Part shown: piece by piece, positions 24,851 to 36,649 of the stretch | Numbering within the stretch: position 1 is the stretch's first letter | Layout of the letters: each line of letters opens with the position of its first letter | Assembly (NCBI RefSeq): GCF_003573695.1 | Contig: NC_039364.1 | Location: forward strand, 231,920,784 to 231,984,783 | DNA length: 64,000 bases | Source: Papaver somniferum | Lineage: Eukaryota; Streptophyta; Magnoliopsida; Ranunculales; Papaveraceae | Direction: 5' to 3' | Made by a program: the position numbers and the translations under genes | The notes under the pieces: generated by a model | Seen by the model: only the letters and a program-made list of their open reading frames with translations | Databases searched by the model: none | Told to the model about the DNA's origin: nothing

Positions 24851-25560
24851 CCTTGACGTACCTTAGATTTGCGTACGACATTGTGCATATATTTTGGAAG
24901 AGGAGCTGCAACATATCGGAGAGCGTGAACTGCATCATAGGGAGATCGAGATAACTGCTGGGAACTCTATTACAGCTCTGATTAACATTGTTTTAGAAAA
25001 AAGCAAGGTTCTCAAATGTTCATTCTCAGATTTTGTTACTTCTTTTTCCTTTCCAGATATCCAATATTGTAGATTAAATTGAATGATGAAACAATGAGAA
25101 GCTTAGGCCCTTTCTTCTTGTAGTGCATAATTTCAGAATTTTGCACAGTTCTTTAGAGTTTGCAAAAACCTTGGAATTCTTTTCTGGATAGTTTTCTCTA
25201 GTTAAGTTTCTCGAATGTCCTTTTGGTAGCGTGGTAGCATATTAATGTGCTGGTTCAAACCAAAGTTCATAGGTCACGAATACTGTGATTGATCTTTCAC
25301 TTTGTTGTCAGATGTTTAGCTGAAGAGAAAGAAACCATTTCCCCGGGAGTCCGGGACTACAATTTTATTCCCATGTTGGGTGGGCATAATGCAGCATAGA
25401 GCAGCACACACATTAATTTTCTGAAATAGACTGAGACAGTTGACACAGGAGCCTTTCAGCCTGAATGTGTGCACTGTGCAACTTGGACCGACGTACTTGG
25501 TAGACCGTATTATGGTGTTTAACTGTTACTGTTAAAAAAGTCCTAAATATATGTTGGGTT
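24851..25560 (+). pseudogene. duplicated 3' end of EMC6
   Basis: This is a copy of 21,588-22,260. The acceptor and last-exon codons (ATTTGCGTACGACATTGTGC, encoding FAYDIVHIF) are kept, but the TAG stop is lost: where the parent has a TAG stop followed by TTGAAGAGG, the copy has TTTTGGAAGAGG. No exon 1-3 copy lies upstream, so it cannot make EMC6. The downstream ORF at 24,894-25,082 is the shared 3'-region ORF also open in the parental copy. Confidence 0.85.
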
Positions 25561-25747
25561 TAAACGCAAATTTCAAATCAAGCTTCATTGGCAAAACCTG
25601 GAATTATGCTTCAATGTCTTCACTACTAAATTTTGACTATGATTTCCAATAAAATGCGTCAAACTTGCGCGTCAGACGCAGGCACGGCCTCCGAAATGCC
25701 TCGTCAATGCTACCCACGGCAGTGGCTCCAGCAGCACCATCCCCAAC

Positions 25748-25929
25748 CAGGGGCGGAGCTAGCCATTGCACCCCTGCCCAGTTGGCTCCAAGGCCCATTT
25801 TAAGCCTTGAAAGTTTTTTTTCTTTTTTTAGAAACAAGCCCGTTTTTGATTTTCGCACCCCTAAAATTTTTGGTTGCACCCATAACAAATTTTTGCACCC
25901 CCTTCCCATCATTCTTGGCTCCGCCCCTG
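25748..25929. mobile_element. hAT-type MITE
   Basis: The 182-bp unit has terminal inverted repeats CAGGGGCGGAGC on the left and the complement GCTCCGCCCCTG on the right. It is flanked by 8-bp near-identical direct repeats (TCCCCAAC at 25,740-25,747 and CCCCCAAC at 25,930-25,937). Eight-base duplications and CAGGG ends are hAT features. It has no coding capacity; open frames through it on both strands are chance. Confidence 0.85.
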
Positions 25930-25937
25930 CCCCCAAC

Positions 25938-27225
25938 CCAACACCCCACAAAAAATAAATAAGTTAATTTTATGTAAAAAACCTTATGTTTCTCTCATAT
26001 TTTGTGTTTAGTCCTCCATCTATCTAACATTTAGCAACAAAGGATTGTAAAAATTAAGTAAATATAACCGTTGGATCTCCAAACTTTAAAATTCCACCGT
26101 TAGATTTCACAAATAAAATTCTGTCCGAACTATTGCTATCGTCCGTTAGATCATTAGACTTCCTCTTTCTTATCAGCTGTTAGATTTTAAAGAAGTGGTA
26201 TAAAGAATGTTTACAGGGACATAAAAATAAATGCACTTTTTATATATTTAAAAATCTCGTATCTTTTAAATTACATGTCGGATTTTTTTAAATTTTATAT
26301 ATTTGAAAAGCCCTTTAAATTAGCTACGCAATGAGCAAAAATAATGATATCAAATTTTTGTTTTTCAACTTTTTTTATATGTCTCCAAATCTTATATGTT
26401 TTCTCCTTAAAAATTAGGCATAACTTAGAAAAAAATTGAAAAAATCTATAAGAAAAAAAACAAAACAAATGATTGATTCTTAAGTACAAACAATGGATAA
26501 TTTTTAAATAAAAAAATATAGTGTCGAATTGCCACCGAATTATTTGGAAAGTAGGAAAAATATCATCGTCGACGTGCAACACACGTGCAACACACGTGCT
26601 CACTACTTGTTAAAGTAATTCTTCTAGACCCCTTCAAGGTGAACATCCGGCTCCGTCACTAATGGTCCCAGGGGCCTCTTGGCTAGACTCGGCTCTGCTC
26701 TAGCTGATGATAAGCTCCTTTGGTATTAAAATAAAATGGGGAAAGTTGTTTAAATACCCCTGATAATCTATCTTTTCAAATATATCTTTATTCAATTTTT
26801 AAAAATATTCCTGCCAACGCAACTAGCACAAGTTATTTCCAGAAATTGATGTAACTTTATTAGAAGCAACTTTTTCAAGTTAACTTCAAAAAAAATTATT
26901 TTTTATCTTTGGAGAATATTTATGCAAGGTCAATCAAAATGGAAGGTATTTATAACATTCCCACTAAAAAAAGTGTTTAGGATTCTGCCAGACCACTTCT
27001 TCAAAGAGGAATTTTGTTTATTATTTTATGACAAACTCTAATGGAAAAATACAAAAGAACTGGAAGAAAATCAAACAATGCCAGGATATAAAACCTCACA
27101 TCATGGAGTACCAGAGAAAACAAAATGAACACCATAGATTCATCCATTCTAGAAAGATAGGTTTGGGGGCAAAGCCTCGTTAACGTACGAGTTAATACAA
27201 ATAAAATCCAACGTAGTGTTCAACT
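25938..27225. other. gene-free AT-rich stretch
   Basis: I see no gene. Short ORFs (such as 26,295-26,603 on the minus strand) are AT-rich chance frames. Confidence 0.4.
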
Positions 27226-27268
27226 TGATTGAGTAGCGTTTTACATACGATTTGTATTGCCATTCCTC

Positions 27269-27483
27269 TCAGCAGCAGGCACATACCATTGGTTGGCCAG
27301 GCATATCATTATCAGCGATGCACTGACCTCTTTTATCGTCCTTCATTGCATAATACCCAGTTATTCTGGAGCATAAGGCATGACAGGCTTCTGAAGTATA
27401 GCAGCTTCCGACGATTTCAGGTTCCGGCCCCATACTGTACTTACCTGTCTCGGGATCCTGGGCGTAGCACTTAAACTGTACTT
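27269..27483 (-). CDS. possible defensin-like cysteine-rich peptide, mature exon
   Basis: On the minus strand an exon starting after the acceptor TATGCAG^ (27,484) encodes about 70 residues with eight cysteines spaced C-x21-C-x5-C-x3-C-x16-C-x12-C-x-C-C and ending VCACC-stop. The C-x5-C-x3-C and late C-x-C spacing fits the cysteine-stabilised alpha-beta fold of plant defensin-like peptides, which are normally secreted and encoded by a signal-peptide exon plus one mature exon. A hydrophobic stretch at 27,760-27,853 (minus) could be the remains of a signal exon, but no clean donor joins it. It may be a pseudogene or a different cysteine-rich peptide. Confidence 0.4.
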
Positions 27484-27894
27484 CTGCATATATCCACATT
27501 ATGTAACAAGAGAAATCTACTCTCACTCTCATAAAACAAGGCAATTAAGTTTTATTCATTCAGCAATAAAGTTATAAAAAAGCAGCAAAATCACATCAGA
27601 AAACAAACCGAGTTCAAAACAACCACCATTAACATTTATATATACCACTTCAAATCTCTTTTTCACTATCTAAGAAAAAACCAACCCTATCAACATTTAC
27701 CATCAGATAAACCCCAGAAGCAAACTTAACACTGTTCGCATAAACCATAGAAGTAAGAAGATTACTAAATTCAGCAGCAGACCAAAAAAGACTAATAGCG
27801 AAAATCAGAAGACATTTTGATAAAAAAAAAAAAACTTTCTTTAAGCTTACCACCAGGCCTAAAGATTCTTGTCTTTTTGATTCTTTGGAGATGA

Positions 27895-28062
27895 CTATTC
27901 AGAGTTCTCCTTTTCCTTGCCACCATAGCTTTCCTCCTCGGTGCCACCAAAGTCTTCACTACAACTGGAAGCAGCAGGTCCATACCCGTCGGATGCATCC
28001 TCGCTGTCTTTGCTTTTCTCTTCATCCTCCTCCATGCCTTCTTTGATCTGATCCATTTGCAT
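27895..28062 (-). CDS. short acidic ORF, hypothetical
   Basis: This is a 55-residue ORF beginning MQMDQIKEGMEEDEEKSKD and rich in Glu, Asp, Ser and Gly, ending KEKENSE-stop. The codon pattern is plausible and the product is very acidic, but I do not recognise the family and no intron signals tie it to a neighbour. It lies just upstream, on the same strand, of the cysteine-rich ORF. Confidence 0.25.
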   Translation of the reverse strand: MQMDQIKEGMEEDEEKSKDSEDASDGYGPAASSCSEDFGGTEEESYGGKEKENSE

Positions 28063-28365
28063 CTATACCTTCTATCTTCTCACCATCTGAATCTATATCT
28101 AATCTCTCTCGCATGGTTCTGGCAAAGATCGGGGGATCAACCTTCTCCGCTGAATAGCGTTCATACCACACATATTTATCTTTTTTCTGCTCTTTTATTC
28201 CTCTTCTTCTCAGTCTCTCTTGCTAACCTCTTTCATACTCAGCTTTCCTATTCCTTGGATTTATCTCTCCTTCCAAGAAGTTCTTCAGATAAATCATTTC
28301 CCTGGTTTCAAGTGCTATGCTACACTCTCGGCAAAACTGTAGGGTGGCTAATTATTCCTGTATAG

Positions 28366-28958
28366 ATTAAATTTCAGCAACCATGAAATCTGTAAGAAAT
28401 TCAGAGCATATATCAAAAACACAGCAAAAAAATTGCCTCAGTTTCATGATCAAAATTTGTAACTCATCAGCATTGCCACTATTATACTATTGTTGGAAGT
28501 GACAGCTCATCTACAGAAAGTTGTCATGGTATATGACCACTCTAGTTCAATATAGCGGACTTATGAATCTCCTGTTAAGCAGACTGCAAACATTTCCATA
28601 ATCATTGTGGCTTAGCGCTTTGAGCATTGCCATCAGGGACAACAGTTGAAGTCCTCTTTTTTTTCAACCCAAATATGCATTCAGTCTATAACAAAAGAAA
28701 AAGGTTTATCGGAGATAAGAAACAACTTGTATGATTACGGCCTTCAAGTCTAACTTTGATGAAAAAAGGAATGGAGGTGATATATCATAAGCTCACTTCA
28801 GGCAAATTTTTCTAGTAATCAACATAGGTGTATCTAGATAGCCGTAGCATTTAGCACAACCTGGGTTAATAAAACTCAGAACTTAAAAACATAATTAATA
28901 AATTTCAAGTTAGATAAAAAGAGAAAAATATGACTAACCTCATATGGGACTTTTGATG
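28366..28958. other. gene-free stretch
   Basis: It is AT-rich and contains no ORF or element ends that I can support. It lies just 3' of the LRR remnant. Confidence 0.35.
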
Positions 28959-29363
28959 TCATTCCTCAACTATAACAACCTTGGGAATGTGGAATAGCTT
29001 GTTGGACTCTTCTCCTCCTTGTTTACATCTAGCCTCCAGGAGGGAACAATTTCTGATTTTAAGTTGTTGTAGTGAGGTGAGGCATAGCATCTTATCCAGA
29101 GAAGGCATACAATTTAAATTTTCACACCCACATATCCTCAACTCCCTAAGAGAAGTCAAGTTACCCAACCACTCAGGCAAAACCTCCAGAGAAGGAAAAT
29201 CCAATATACACAAATCTTTCGAGGAAGAGATGTATTGAATTTGATCTGGAAGACAGTTGAGTTTAGACCATCCATCAATTTGCAATGAACAAAGGGATGG
29301 AAAGTAATCGCCTGCAGATGCTTCTTGTTCAATGTTGGCTGCAGGAAAAGGATAGTAGTCCAT
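28959..29363 (-). pseudogene. C-terminal LRR remnant of an NBS-LRR resistance gene
   Basis: This 134-codon minus-strand ORF carries irregular leucine-rich repeats: PSLCSLQIDGWSKLNCLP, LEVLPEWLGNLTSLREL, LRICGCENLNCMP and LTSLQQLKIRNCSLLEARC. It ends HIPKVVIVEE-stop. The GNLTSLREL/LRICGC pattern and the tail are those of coiled-coil NBS-LRR (RGA-type) immune receptors that sense pathogen effectors in the cytosol. No NB-ARC domain (P-loop, GLPL, MHD) is seen on either side, so only the end of a gene remains. It may be the last exon of a gene broken by insertions. Confidence 0.75.
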
Positions 29364-30298
29364 TAGCTAATTATTAAACTCAGATCCAGACGACTCAGAT
29401 GAGTCAGCTGCAAACAAACAAGGTGTTAGTCAATCTATTTATGTTCTTTATGTAGTAATGCTTGATAGGTATGTTGAATCATTAATTGTACATCTCTGGT
29501 ATAGATTTCTGAATAAGGGATATACCTTGCATCCTAGCTCTTTTGAGAGATCCGCTTCTGAAAAACGCCAATATGAACTTAAGGAACCAAATAAAGGCCA
29601 TGTTGTAAAAGGCGAGCGCCCAGGACGCCTTTATTATAAAGGCACGTCAAATCAAGGAACCATATTGTAGGGTAATCCAACATTTGAAAGGAGTACACAC
29701 AGATTAGAAATCTCAATCACTTGAGTTTGGAGCTTGAACAATGTAGTTGTTTGTTTCCTTGGAATCTGCACAAACATCGTGGATTTTAATATAGGGATGA
29801 CTAACAATGTAGTTTGACTAATGTTCAAGCAGTAATTCGTGTAAGGAGGAATTGGAATTGACAAACAACCCACAACTTCATTTACAGGTGCCATTTTTTC
29901 AATAAACTTTCCATCAAAAAAAAATAATTAAATAACCACCATAAACTTCGATTGAATGTGGAGTATGAACTGACATGGAATAATATAACGAGTATGTGAC
30001 CTCGCCAGCCTTCTTTGGAACCCAACCCTTGAACTAACAAAATGTACCTAATCAAAATAATAGTACCACTTATCTATATAGAACTGAATGAATTTATCTA
30101 TTTGAAACCAAATTATCTTAAACATGATTTACAAAATCCAAATGAATCTCCAGAGAGATCTGAACATTACTAACTACCAAGTGACTGTTACCAGTTACCA
30201 CTAAAGTTTCGACCAAAATGATACGTTAACCAAAACTTTCTCAATCCCATAAAAATAAAACATTCCAGTGATGTATGCATGGAGTTTATGAACATTGG
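29364..30298. other. gene-free stretch
   Basis: No coding similarity was recognised. Upstream LRR or NB-ARC sequence would be expected here if the resistance gene were whole, and it is absent. Confidence 0.4.
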
Positions 30299-30969
30299 CA
30301 GGGCCGTTCCTGAATTTTTTTTTGCCATGAAGCAGAACTTTTTTTGATGCCCCCAATTTTTTTTTTTTACACAACTCTGATAATAAAAAATAATCATTCT
30401 TTACTTTAGAACCCTAAATCCCAAACTTTCAATGGTGTAAACAACGCCAGTAAGTCCTAAAATTTTAGAATTTAAAAAAAAATCTTAACTAGTTCTGGTA
30501 ACATAGGTCGATCGAAAATAACTAACATCTTCCGACCAAAATATAAACCCTAATTATTTTATATTTAAATGTGTATTAGAATTAGAAAAAAAACAAAATA
30601 GAGAGGAGTTATTAACTTACATTTATTGATCATCAACGGTCAATGATTTAAGACAATACAAGAAATTGAAATAGCTATCTGGAATGCCTTTCATCTTTAA
30701 TTTTAGGCTCCAAAAGAGAGAAGCAAAATGAAAAAAACATATGCCAAAAACTAAAAAATATTTATAACAAGTATAAAAAAATCATCGATGTGAAAGCCCC
30801 AAACAATAATATCAGTTAAACTCCTGCCCCCAAATACCTTTGTAGTTCATCAGTTTGTCCCTAAATTTCTTTTATTGCTAAAAATATCCCTTAGTGGGCT
30901 TTTGCTGCCCCTTGGGCTTTGCTGCCCTAAACTGGGCCTTTCTCTGATTATCCTATGGGGCCGGCCCTA
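30299..30969. mobile_element. possible non-autonomous hAT-like element
   Basis: The left end reads CAGGGCCGTTCCTGAA and the right end GGGGCCGGCCCTA, giving imperfect inverted ends of the CAGGGCCGGCCC type common to plant hAT elements. The interior is AT-rich with no transposase. Flanking 8-mers do not match well, so the boundaries are uncertain. Confidence 0.4.
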
Positions 30970-31174
30970 CAATAGCCCCAGTATTATCAACAAGAAGAAA
31001 ATGTGTGGGTGCAACCGGTGTACAAGAAGAAAAATGATAGATTCCTGCATCCAACAATCACGAAGAATGTACATTGATTAGATTCCTACTAATAGAAATA
31101 TTTTTGGTTTGTTTGTTCTTATATTAAGTTGTATATTTCTTTTTTTGAAATTTGTTGGTTCGTCTTTTCTTATG

Positions 31175-31416
31175 CTCCCTCCGTCCTAATTTACTTGCTA
31201 AAATTGAGTTTTTTTTTAACAAAAATATACCAAAAAATTACTATATTTCCCACTCAAATTATCTAATTATCAAGAAATAAATATAAACTAGGATACAAAA
31301 ATTAGTATATTAAACAAGTAATTTGAAAGATTGATGATGTATGTGGAAATAATTTGAATTTCTTTCAAGTTTTTGCAAAATCCTATTTTGACAAGTAAAC
31401 TAGGACGGATGGAGTA
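31175..31416. mobile_element. Stowaway-type MITE
   Basis: The ends are the classic Tc1/mariner-related Stowaway repeats: CTCCCTCCGTCCTAATTTAC on the left, and on the right the complement of CTCCATCCGTCCTAGTTTAC. A TA follows the right end, and a TA lies two bases before the left end. The interior is AT-rich and has no coding content. Confidence 0.85.
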
Positions 31417-31793
31417 TTAATTTTTATTAATTCCAAATCTTAAGTAACGCATATGTTACGATATCCAAAACACGTAAGGGTTTATATCGGATGTCCCCGA
31501 AGGAACAAACTCGTATTGCAGCCAAATCTATCTAAATCTATTTCCGTTTTGCAATATGGGTAATGTGGGACTAAAAAACCAATGGCCAGAAAGAAAAAAA
31601 AAGTATTTGGTTTCTCCAAACGGTGACTTTTTGGTCTCGGCAGTAAAATTCCTAAAAGCAATGTCAAAGCAAACATTTTTGGTCGCAATCAAAACCTGTA
31701 TATCTGGTTTTATTTTCTGGCAGTAATGCTTGGCTTAGAAATACTCGATTCAGTTGGAGAAATTGTGGGTGGCTGAAGTACCCTGATCTATGG

Positions 31794-32256
31794 ATGCACA
31801 GCCTGCAAGTCTCAGTTATTCCTTCAGGTTTTCCAGCTTTTCCGGCAGCAATGTGGGGATCAGGATACACCCTAAATCTGATCTTATTTTGTGTTTTGGT
31901 TGATAATCTCTTGTATTCCTATCAGGTTAGGTTATCTGTAAGCATACTACTAAACTGGCCAGTGCCAAACTCTATGTATAAACGTCTGACGCAGGAATTT
32001 CTAGAGGAGGTGGCTACCAACAAGACTTTAGGCTTTCTTCTATTGAAGAGGCTGAGAGTAAAGCTGCTTTCTCAGCTATGACATTTTGGATTACTTGGCA
32101 GGATCAAAGTTGCTGTCGCTGTTGAAGATGTATTTCAAATCTCAAAAAGTTTCAAAAGTAATGCGCAAAAAAAATGGAACTGCATTAGGGATCATTAGAC
32201 ACGCTTGTAAGCCGAAATTAGTATTTGCTTTCTTCACAAACAATTCTGCTGTTTAT
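31794..32256 (+). other. unrecognised open frames next to the SPS pseudogene
   Basis: A plus-strand frame at about 31,740-32,081 reads through residues such as WLKYPDLWMHSLQ and FPAAMWGSGYTL, which look protein-like rather than random, but I cannot name a family. It overlaps no other feature and faces the 3' end of the SPS copy. It is possibly a decayed exon of an unrelated gene. Confidence 0.2.
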
Positions 32257-35200
32257 TTACTCAATGAAGTTGCAAACCCGGTCGAATTCTGTACTCTTCA
32301 AGGTCGTTATAACACCTAGTTTTCCAAGTGCTGTCCTTATGTGACTGCTGCTGCAACCGTCGCCAGTATGAACGATGTTGGGGTTATCATATGCGATAAC
32401 ATCTTCAAGTGGGTAATTCCTATTGGAGTGAAGCACAGTTCGTGCTTTTCTGCAAACCCCGTTTAATACTACTGTCTTGTGTACTCCTCCAAGCAGTCCT
32501 TCGTAATCTGTGTCTCCACATTCTCCAACAATAACAACCATATTCGGCAGTTCTGTTCCCCATCTGATGTATAGATGCATGAAAAAAAGAAGATCTTTAA
32601 GGCTAGTTTAACGAGTATACGTTAATCATTCCTAACATTAACACTTAGTAGCCATAGTTGTTAACAGGAGGAAGGGCCTTGGTATGTAGCAAAGATAAAA
32701 GTATGTACCTGAGGGCTTGAGCTCGCGACGCCAGTACAGGAATTACATGGAGCTTAGTCCCATTATGACAGTAGATGACATAGCCTCGGAGGGCTTTGAT
32801 TCTCATCAACTTACGAATCTCTGAGAAACGGGGAATCTGTGAAGACTTAATGGTAAGTCAGACTGTTCCAACTTAATATAGCTTGAAGAACCTATATAAA
32901 AATTAGAATACTGAGGATCGATTTTACGTACCAGCGATGGGCTTTCTACCTTGAACGAATAGCAGTAGGTGGTTGATCTCTGAACATCTTCATTTATAAC
33001 CAATGATTACCCATTTTCCCCCTCTTTACCAGCAGTGTTAGCAGCCCGGTGAACTAAAGTCTTTCTTAAGCACTCTCCACCCCAACGGTATTTGATTTGT
33101 GAATGGTAATCCGAGTCGAGTACAAAAGGAAGCCCAAAGTGATTATTATTTTCTGATTCTGAAGACGGATAGTAGAGATTCCCTCCACTGTTGCAGATGT
33201 AAGCATCAAAATCTGTTGCACTTAGTGCCCCATAGACTAGGCAAGAGTTTATCTCGGATATGGCCAAGACTGTTGATAAGATGAACCCTACTGCACCTGA
33301 GGCTTTCTCCTCGATTGCCGCCTCAAAAACATTCTTAATCGTCCTTACAAGATCTGCATTATCATCATAGTCGACAGCAATTACAAAAATATGTTTCCTC
33401 AGCCTCAGTGCAGGGAATTTACCACAAGTGTCATACTCTTGCTATTATTAGTAGGATGTTCGATGGATTCTACAGCATCATCAAGATAGCCAACAACCTC
33501 TTCCATTTGCTCGCGTATATCTCTCAAGTCATCAAACTCATTATTTTTTTGCCATTGTGGATGCCTTGGTCTATAGTTGGCTATGTGAGAAAGGTAGATC
33601 TTGCAATGTTCTGGCCATGAAAAATGGTGAATCTTATCCAATCCATTCTGTCGACATTTAGCCCAGCGCTGCTTGTTAGTAACCAGCTCTAGTAGAGCAT
33701 CAGCGATGGCATGTTGATCATGCGAATCAACAAGGATACCATTGTCAAGAACCTACAAACAGCCGACTAGAAAACTAAATACCCTAACAAATTTTGTAAA
33801 GATTACTAAACAGTGAGGGTATCTGAAAAATGTACTTGGTTGATTAACCTACCCGGTGTATATCAACTGGACCTCCATTGATTGTAACAACAATTGGCAA
33901 ACCATAAGCTGCTGCCTGATTGTCAAATAGAAATAGTTACGCTACCTAAACGAAAAAACACAGTTGTACACGGAATACCAACAAAGAAGCACCTCTATAA
34001 GAGTCAGTCCAAATGGTTCAATGTAAGCTGGATTTATGAAGACACCCTGCACAGATACAAATTAGAGTTAAAAAATCCAACAGGAGATGTTTCTATCCAC
34101 GCAGTTCCACATACACTTGCTTGATTCTTACCGTAAGAAACTCCTTCAGAAATCACATTACCTTAGTCTTTGCTGCAAGACGATAAATGTCAGGAACGTC
34201 AGGCTGCTTGTGGTGTTTAGGATATGCTATATGACCGTACAGATCATAATTGTCAATTAGTTTAAGTACTGAGACAAGAACAGACACATTATAGCCTGGC
34301 ATTTCGTCGATTCCTTCCCGGTTACCCATTATTAATGTCTGTAATAACAGATGTATATGAGAAATTTCTAAAAATCTTGACATGAAAAACAAGAGAGGAG
34401 AAGAAAAAAGGTAAATCCCTTCTAACAGACATACAAGGTTGGCCAGCTCTCTTAGCTGACGACACTCTCCTAATGCTTTGGCCAAGGTTGTGATGTTCTT
34501 TTTGGGGTCCGGTCTAGCTAGTGCAAGGATCATAGGCTTGTGAGGATTGGTCAAAAAGCGCTTTATCTGCCAGATACAAAAATGAGTTAACTAGTTATAA
34601 ATGGTAAATCTCCAGGAACACCTAACTGATGAATTTTATGTCTATGGCCAAAGATTCAGTTTGAAGTACCTCGGACCAAATAGGTGCGTCAGAAGAAGCT
34701 TTATTATCTCCATTTACCGTGGGTTCACCATTGATAACACCATCTGGCAAAGCAATGTGATTGAATTCCATGCCAGGAGGAATTACCTGCATGTTTCAAT
34801 TAACAAAGCTCGATTCAGATAATAAAAATCAGTCAACGTCCCACACCAACCAGGGACATATGCGTAATGGTCAACACTGTATATATTGTTCCACCACGGA
34901 ACTAGAAAAGCATGAATTAAGACTTTGTAGCTTATACTTACAAACATGCGGGGCATGTACTTGCCATCACAGGCAACATTATGATTGATCCCCGCTCGCA
35001 GTTTATGCTCAAGTTGAACATCAAAACCATCATATAAACTCCATTGCTTTTCCACCTCTTGCATGGTGCTAGTTATGACTATTTCTGAAGCATCAAGTGA
35101 GAGCTCTTCGGCCTCTATCCTACGCATTATTTTGTATGTTGCATTTAACTCTTTTCTTGATAGACATCCTTTTTTCATGGCCTGTTCCAGCTTATCACGG

Positions 35201-36113
35201 CCAAGAGAGTGGCCTGTGAAAATCATAGGAACATTTAAAGCACCAGAGAGAAGAGCAGCAGAGTCGCCAGCATCAGCATAGTGTCCGTGGATGGCAATTG
35301 GGAAAACTGGTTCCCCGCTACCAATCTGTTCCCCTAAATTTTTTGACATCTGTACAATATGCTTAAGTGCACCATCAACGAATTCGGGAATATGCGGCCA
35401 CAGAAGCTCCTTGGGGATATACTTATCTCTCTGCCCAAACGGTATACGAACAATGTATGCACCACTACTGTCTCCCTTGTCATGCATGAATTCTTCAGAA
35501 CCTCTAGGAGGAAGCATCTCTGCGGGTTCACCGTAACTCCAGTCTACATTTGGAGATAATACTTGTCTCGTAAGCAAATCGACCCGACAAACTCCGGGCA
35601 TTGTAGCTAGAGCCCTTGCAAGTTCGATGACATATTTAACCTACAATAGATGACATTCAGGTCTCCTCTAAGTGAGGATGACATAAATCTTCCTAGGGGA
35701 AGTTCGTAACATAGGCAAGGAGTTAAAGAAAGAGCATCAAAGATACCTGACCACCAGTATCAGAATCACAACCAAGCTCCATATTCTCACCCCTAATGAG
35801 ACCATGGAGGCTGTATATTACAGAATTAAAACTAATTCTTAGAAGACCAGATAACGACCAAGTGAATAGGATGCATACCTTACTAACACAATGTATTTTC
35901 CTTCTGGTGATTATTATCCCAGGTATTAATCGCCACAATAGCATCACCAGGTCCTGGTACTTTTCCGTCTCTGCTTTCATCAGTAGAAATGTCACTTGCA
36001 TAGTCATCTGTATCTCCAGAGAAATCTTCAGACATATCAGCAGTTGCCTCCCAACGGCTTCTTTTACGTTCAGGATGATGTTTCACACTACAGTGAGCTT
36101 CATCTCCTTTAAC
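32257..36113 (-). pseudogene. SPS: sucrose-phosphate synthase pseudogene lacking its first exon
   Basis: Eleven exons of an SPS gene can be followed on the minus strand: 35,879-36,113; 35,747-35,810; 34,942-35,640; 34,670-34,786; 34,435-34,566; 34,162-34,338; 33,993-34,046; 33,853-33,915; 32,932-33,752; 32,709-32,836; 32,257-32,578. SPS joins UDP-glucose and fructose-6-phosphate in the cytosol. Family landmarks are [89 protein letters not shown] and the C-terminal phosphatase-like part ending GDTDYEGLLGGVHKT. Defects: the usual first exon (about 110 residues, starting MAGNDW in many plants) is absent; there are one-base-deletion frameshifts near 35,890 and 33,425; a TAA stop lies at 33,007-33,009; and the last exon's acceptor reads AT instead of AG near 32,579. 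The linker before the phosphatase-like part is also short. The sequence most resembles SPS class A. Confidence 0.92.
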
Positions 36114-36649
36114 CTGCATCATGAAACAGAAGCCTAAGCTGAGAAGTAGGTAAAAGACATGAGAGAGCTGAGTATAACGTGGTAACACACAACTTTCAGA
36201 AATCAGGAAAATCTAAGACATTCACTTCATTAAAATATTTTGCAAACTGCAGATGATTTCATTTCCATGTAATAATAAAGATTCAACCAAGAACATAGAA
36301 TCCTTAATTTCCAGGGGAAAACAAAAAAAAGAAAGATCGTGCATCATTGAAGCATACATCAGAATAAACATCACAATCTCACCTAACTACAGACTGAACC
36401 AAGCCAAGTCAAGCCACGCTGGCTCCAAACGAAGTCAAATCACTGCAATAAAGTGTATAAAGTTGGGGGGGAAATGTTTGCTTTAGTATGAGGTAGCATA
36501 AAGTGCAGAGTTCTTGCAGACGTGCAGTCAATGTGGAAATTTTTTGGCCATTTAGCTGAGTGAAGGACCAAACTTTTGGTCACCACTGTGCATATAAGTA
36601 TTTACATTTCTCAAATTGAAACTTTCAAAAATAAACAAATAGAATACTT

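Noticed and set aside
25637..25958. Long open frames on both strands
   Set aside because: They run through the hAT-type MITE and are open because of its base composition.
31794..32319. Protein-like plus-strand frames beside SPS (first thought to be a glycosyltransferase exon)
   Set aside because: No catalytic motif could be confirmed; kept only as an unrecognised stretch.
34783..35559. Plus-strand ORFs over the SPS exons
   Set aside because: They are antisense shadows of the long SPS exon.
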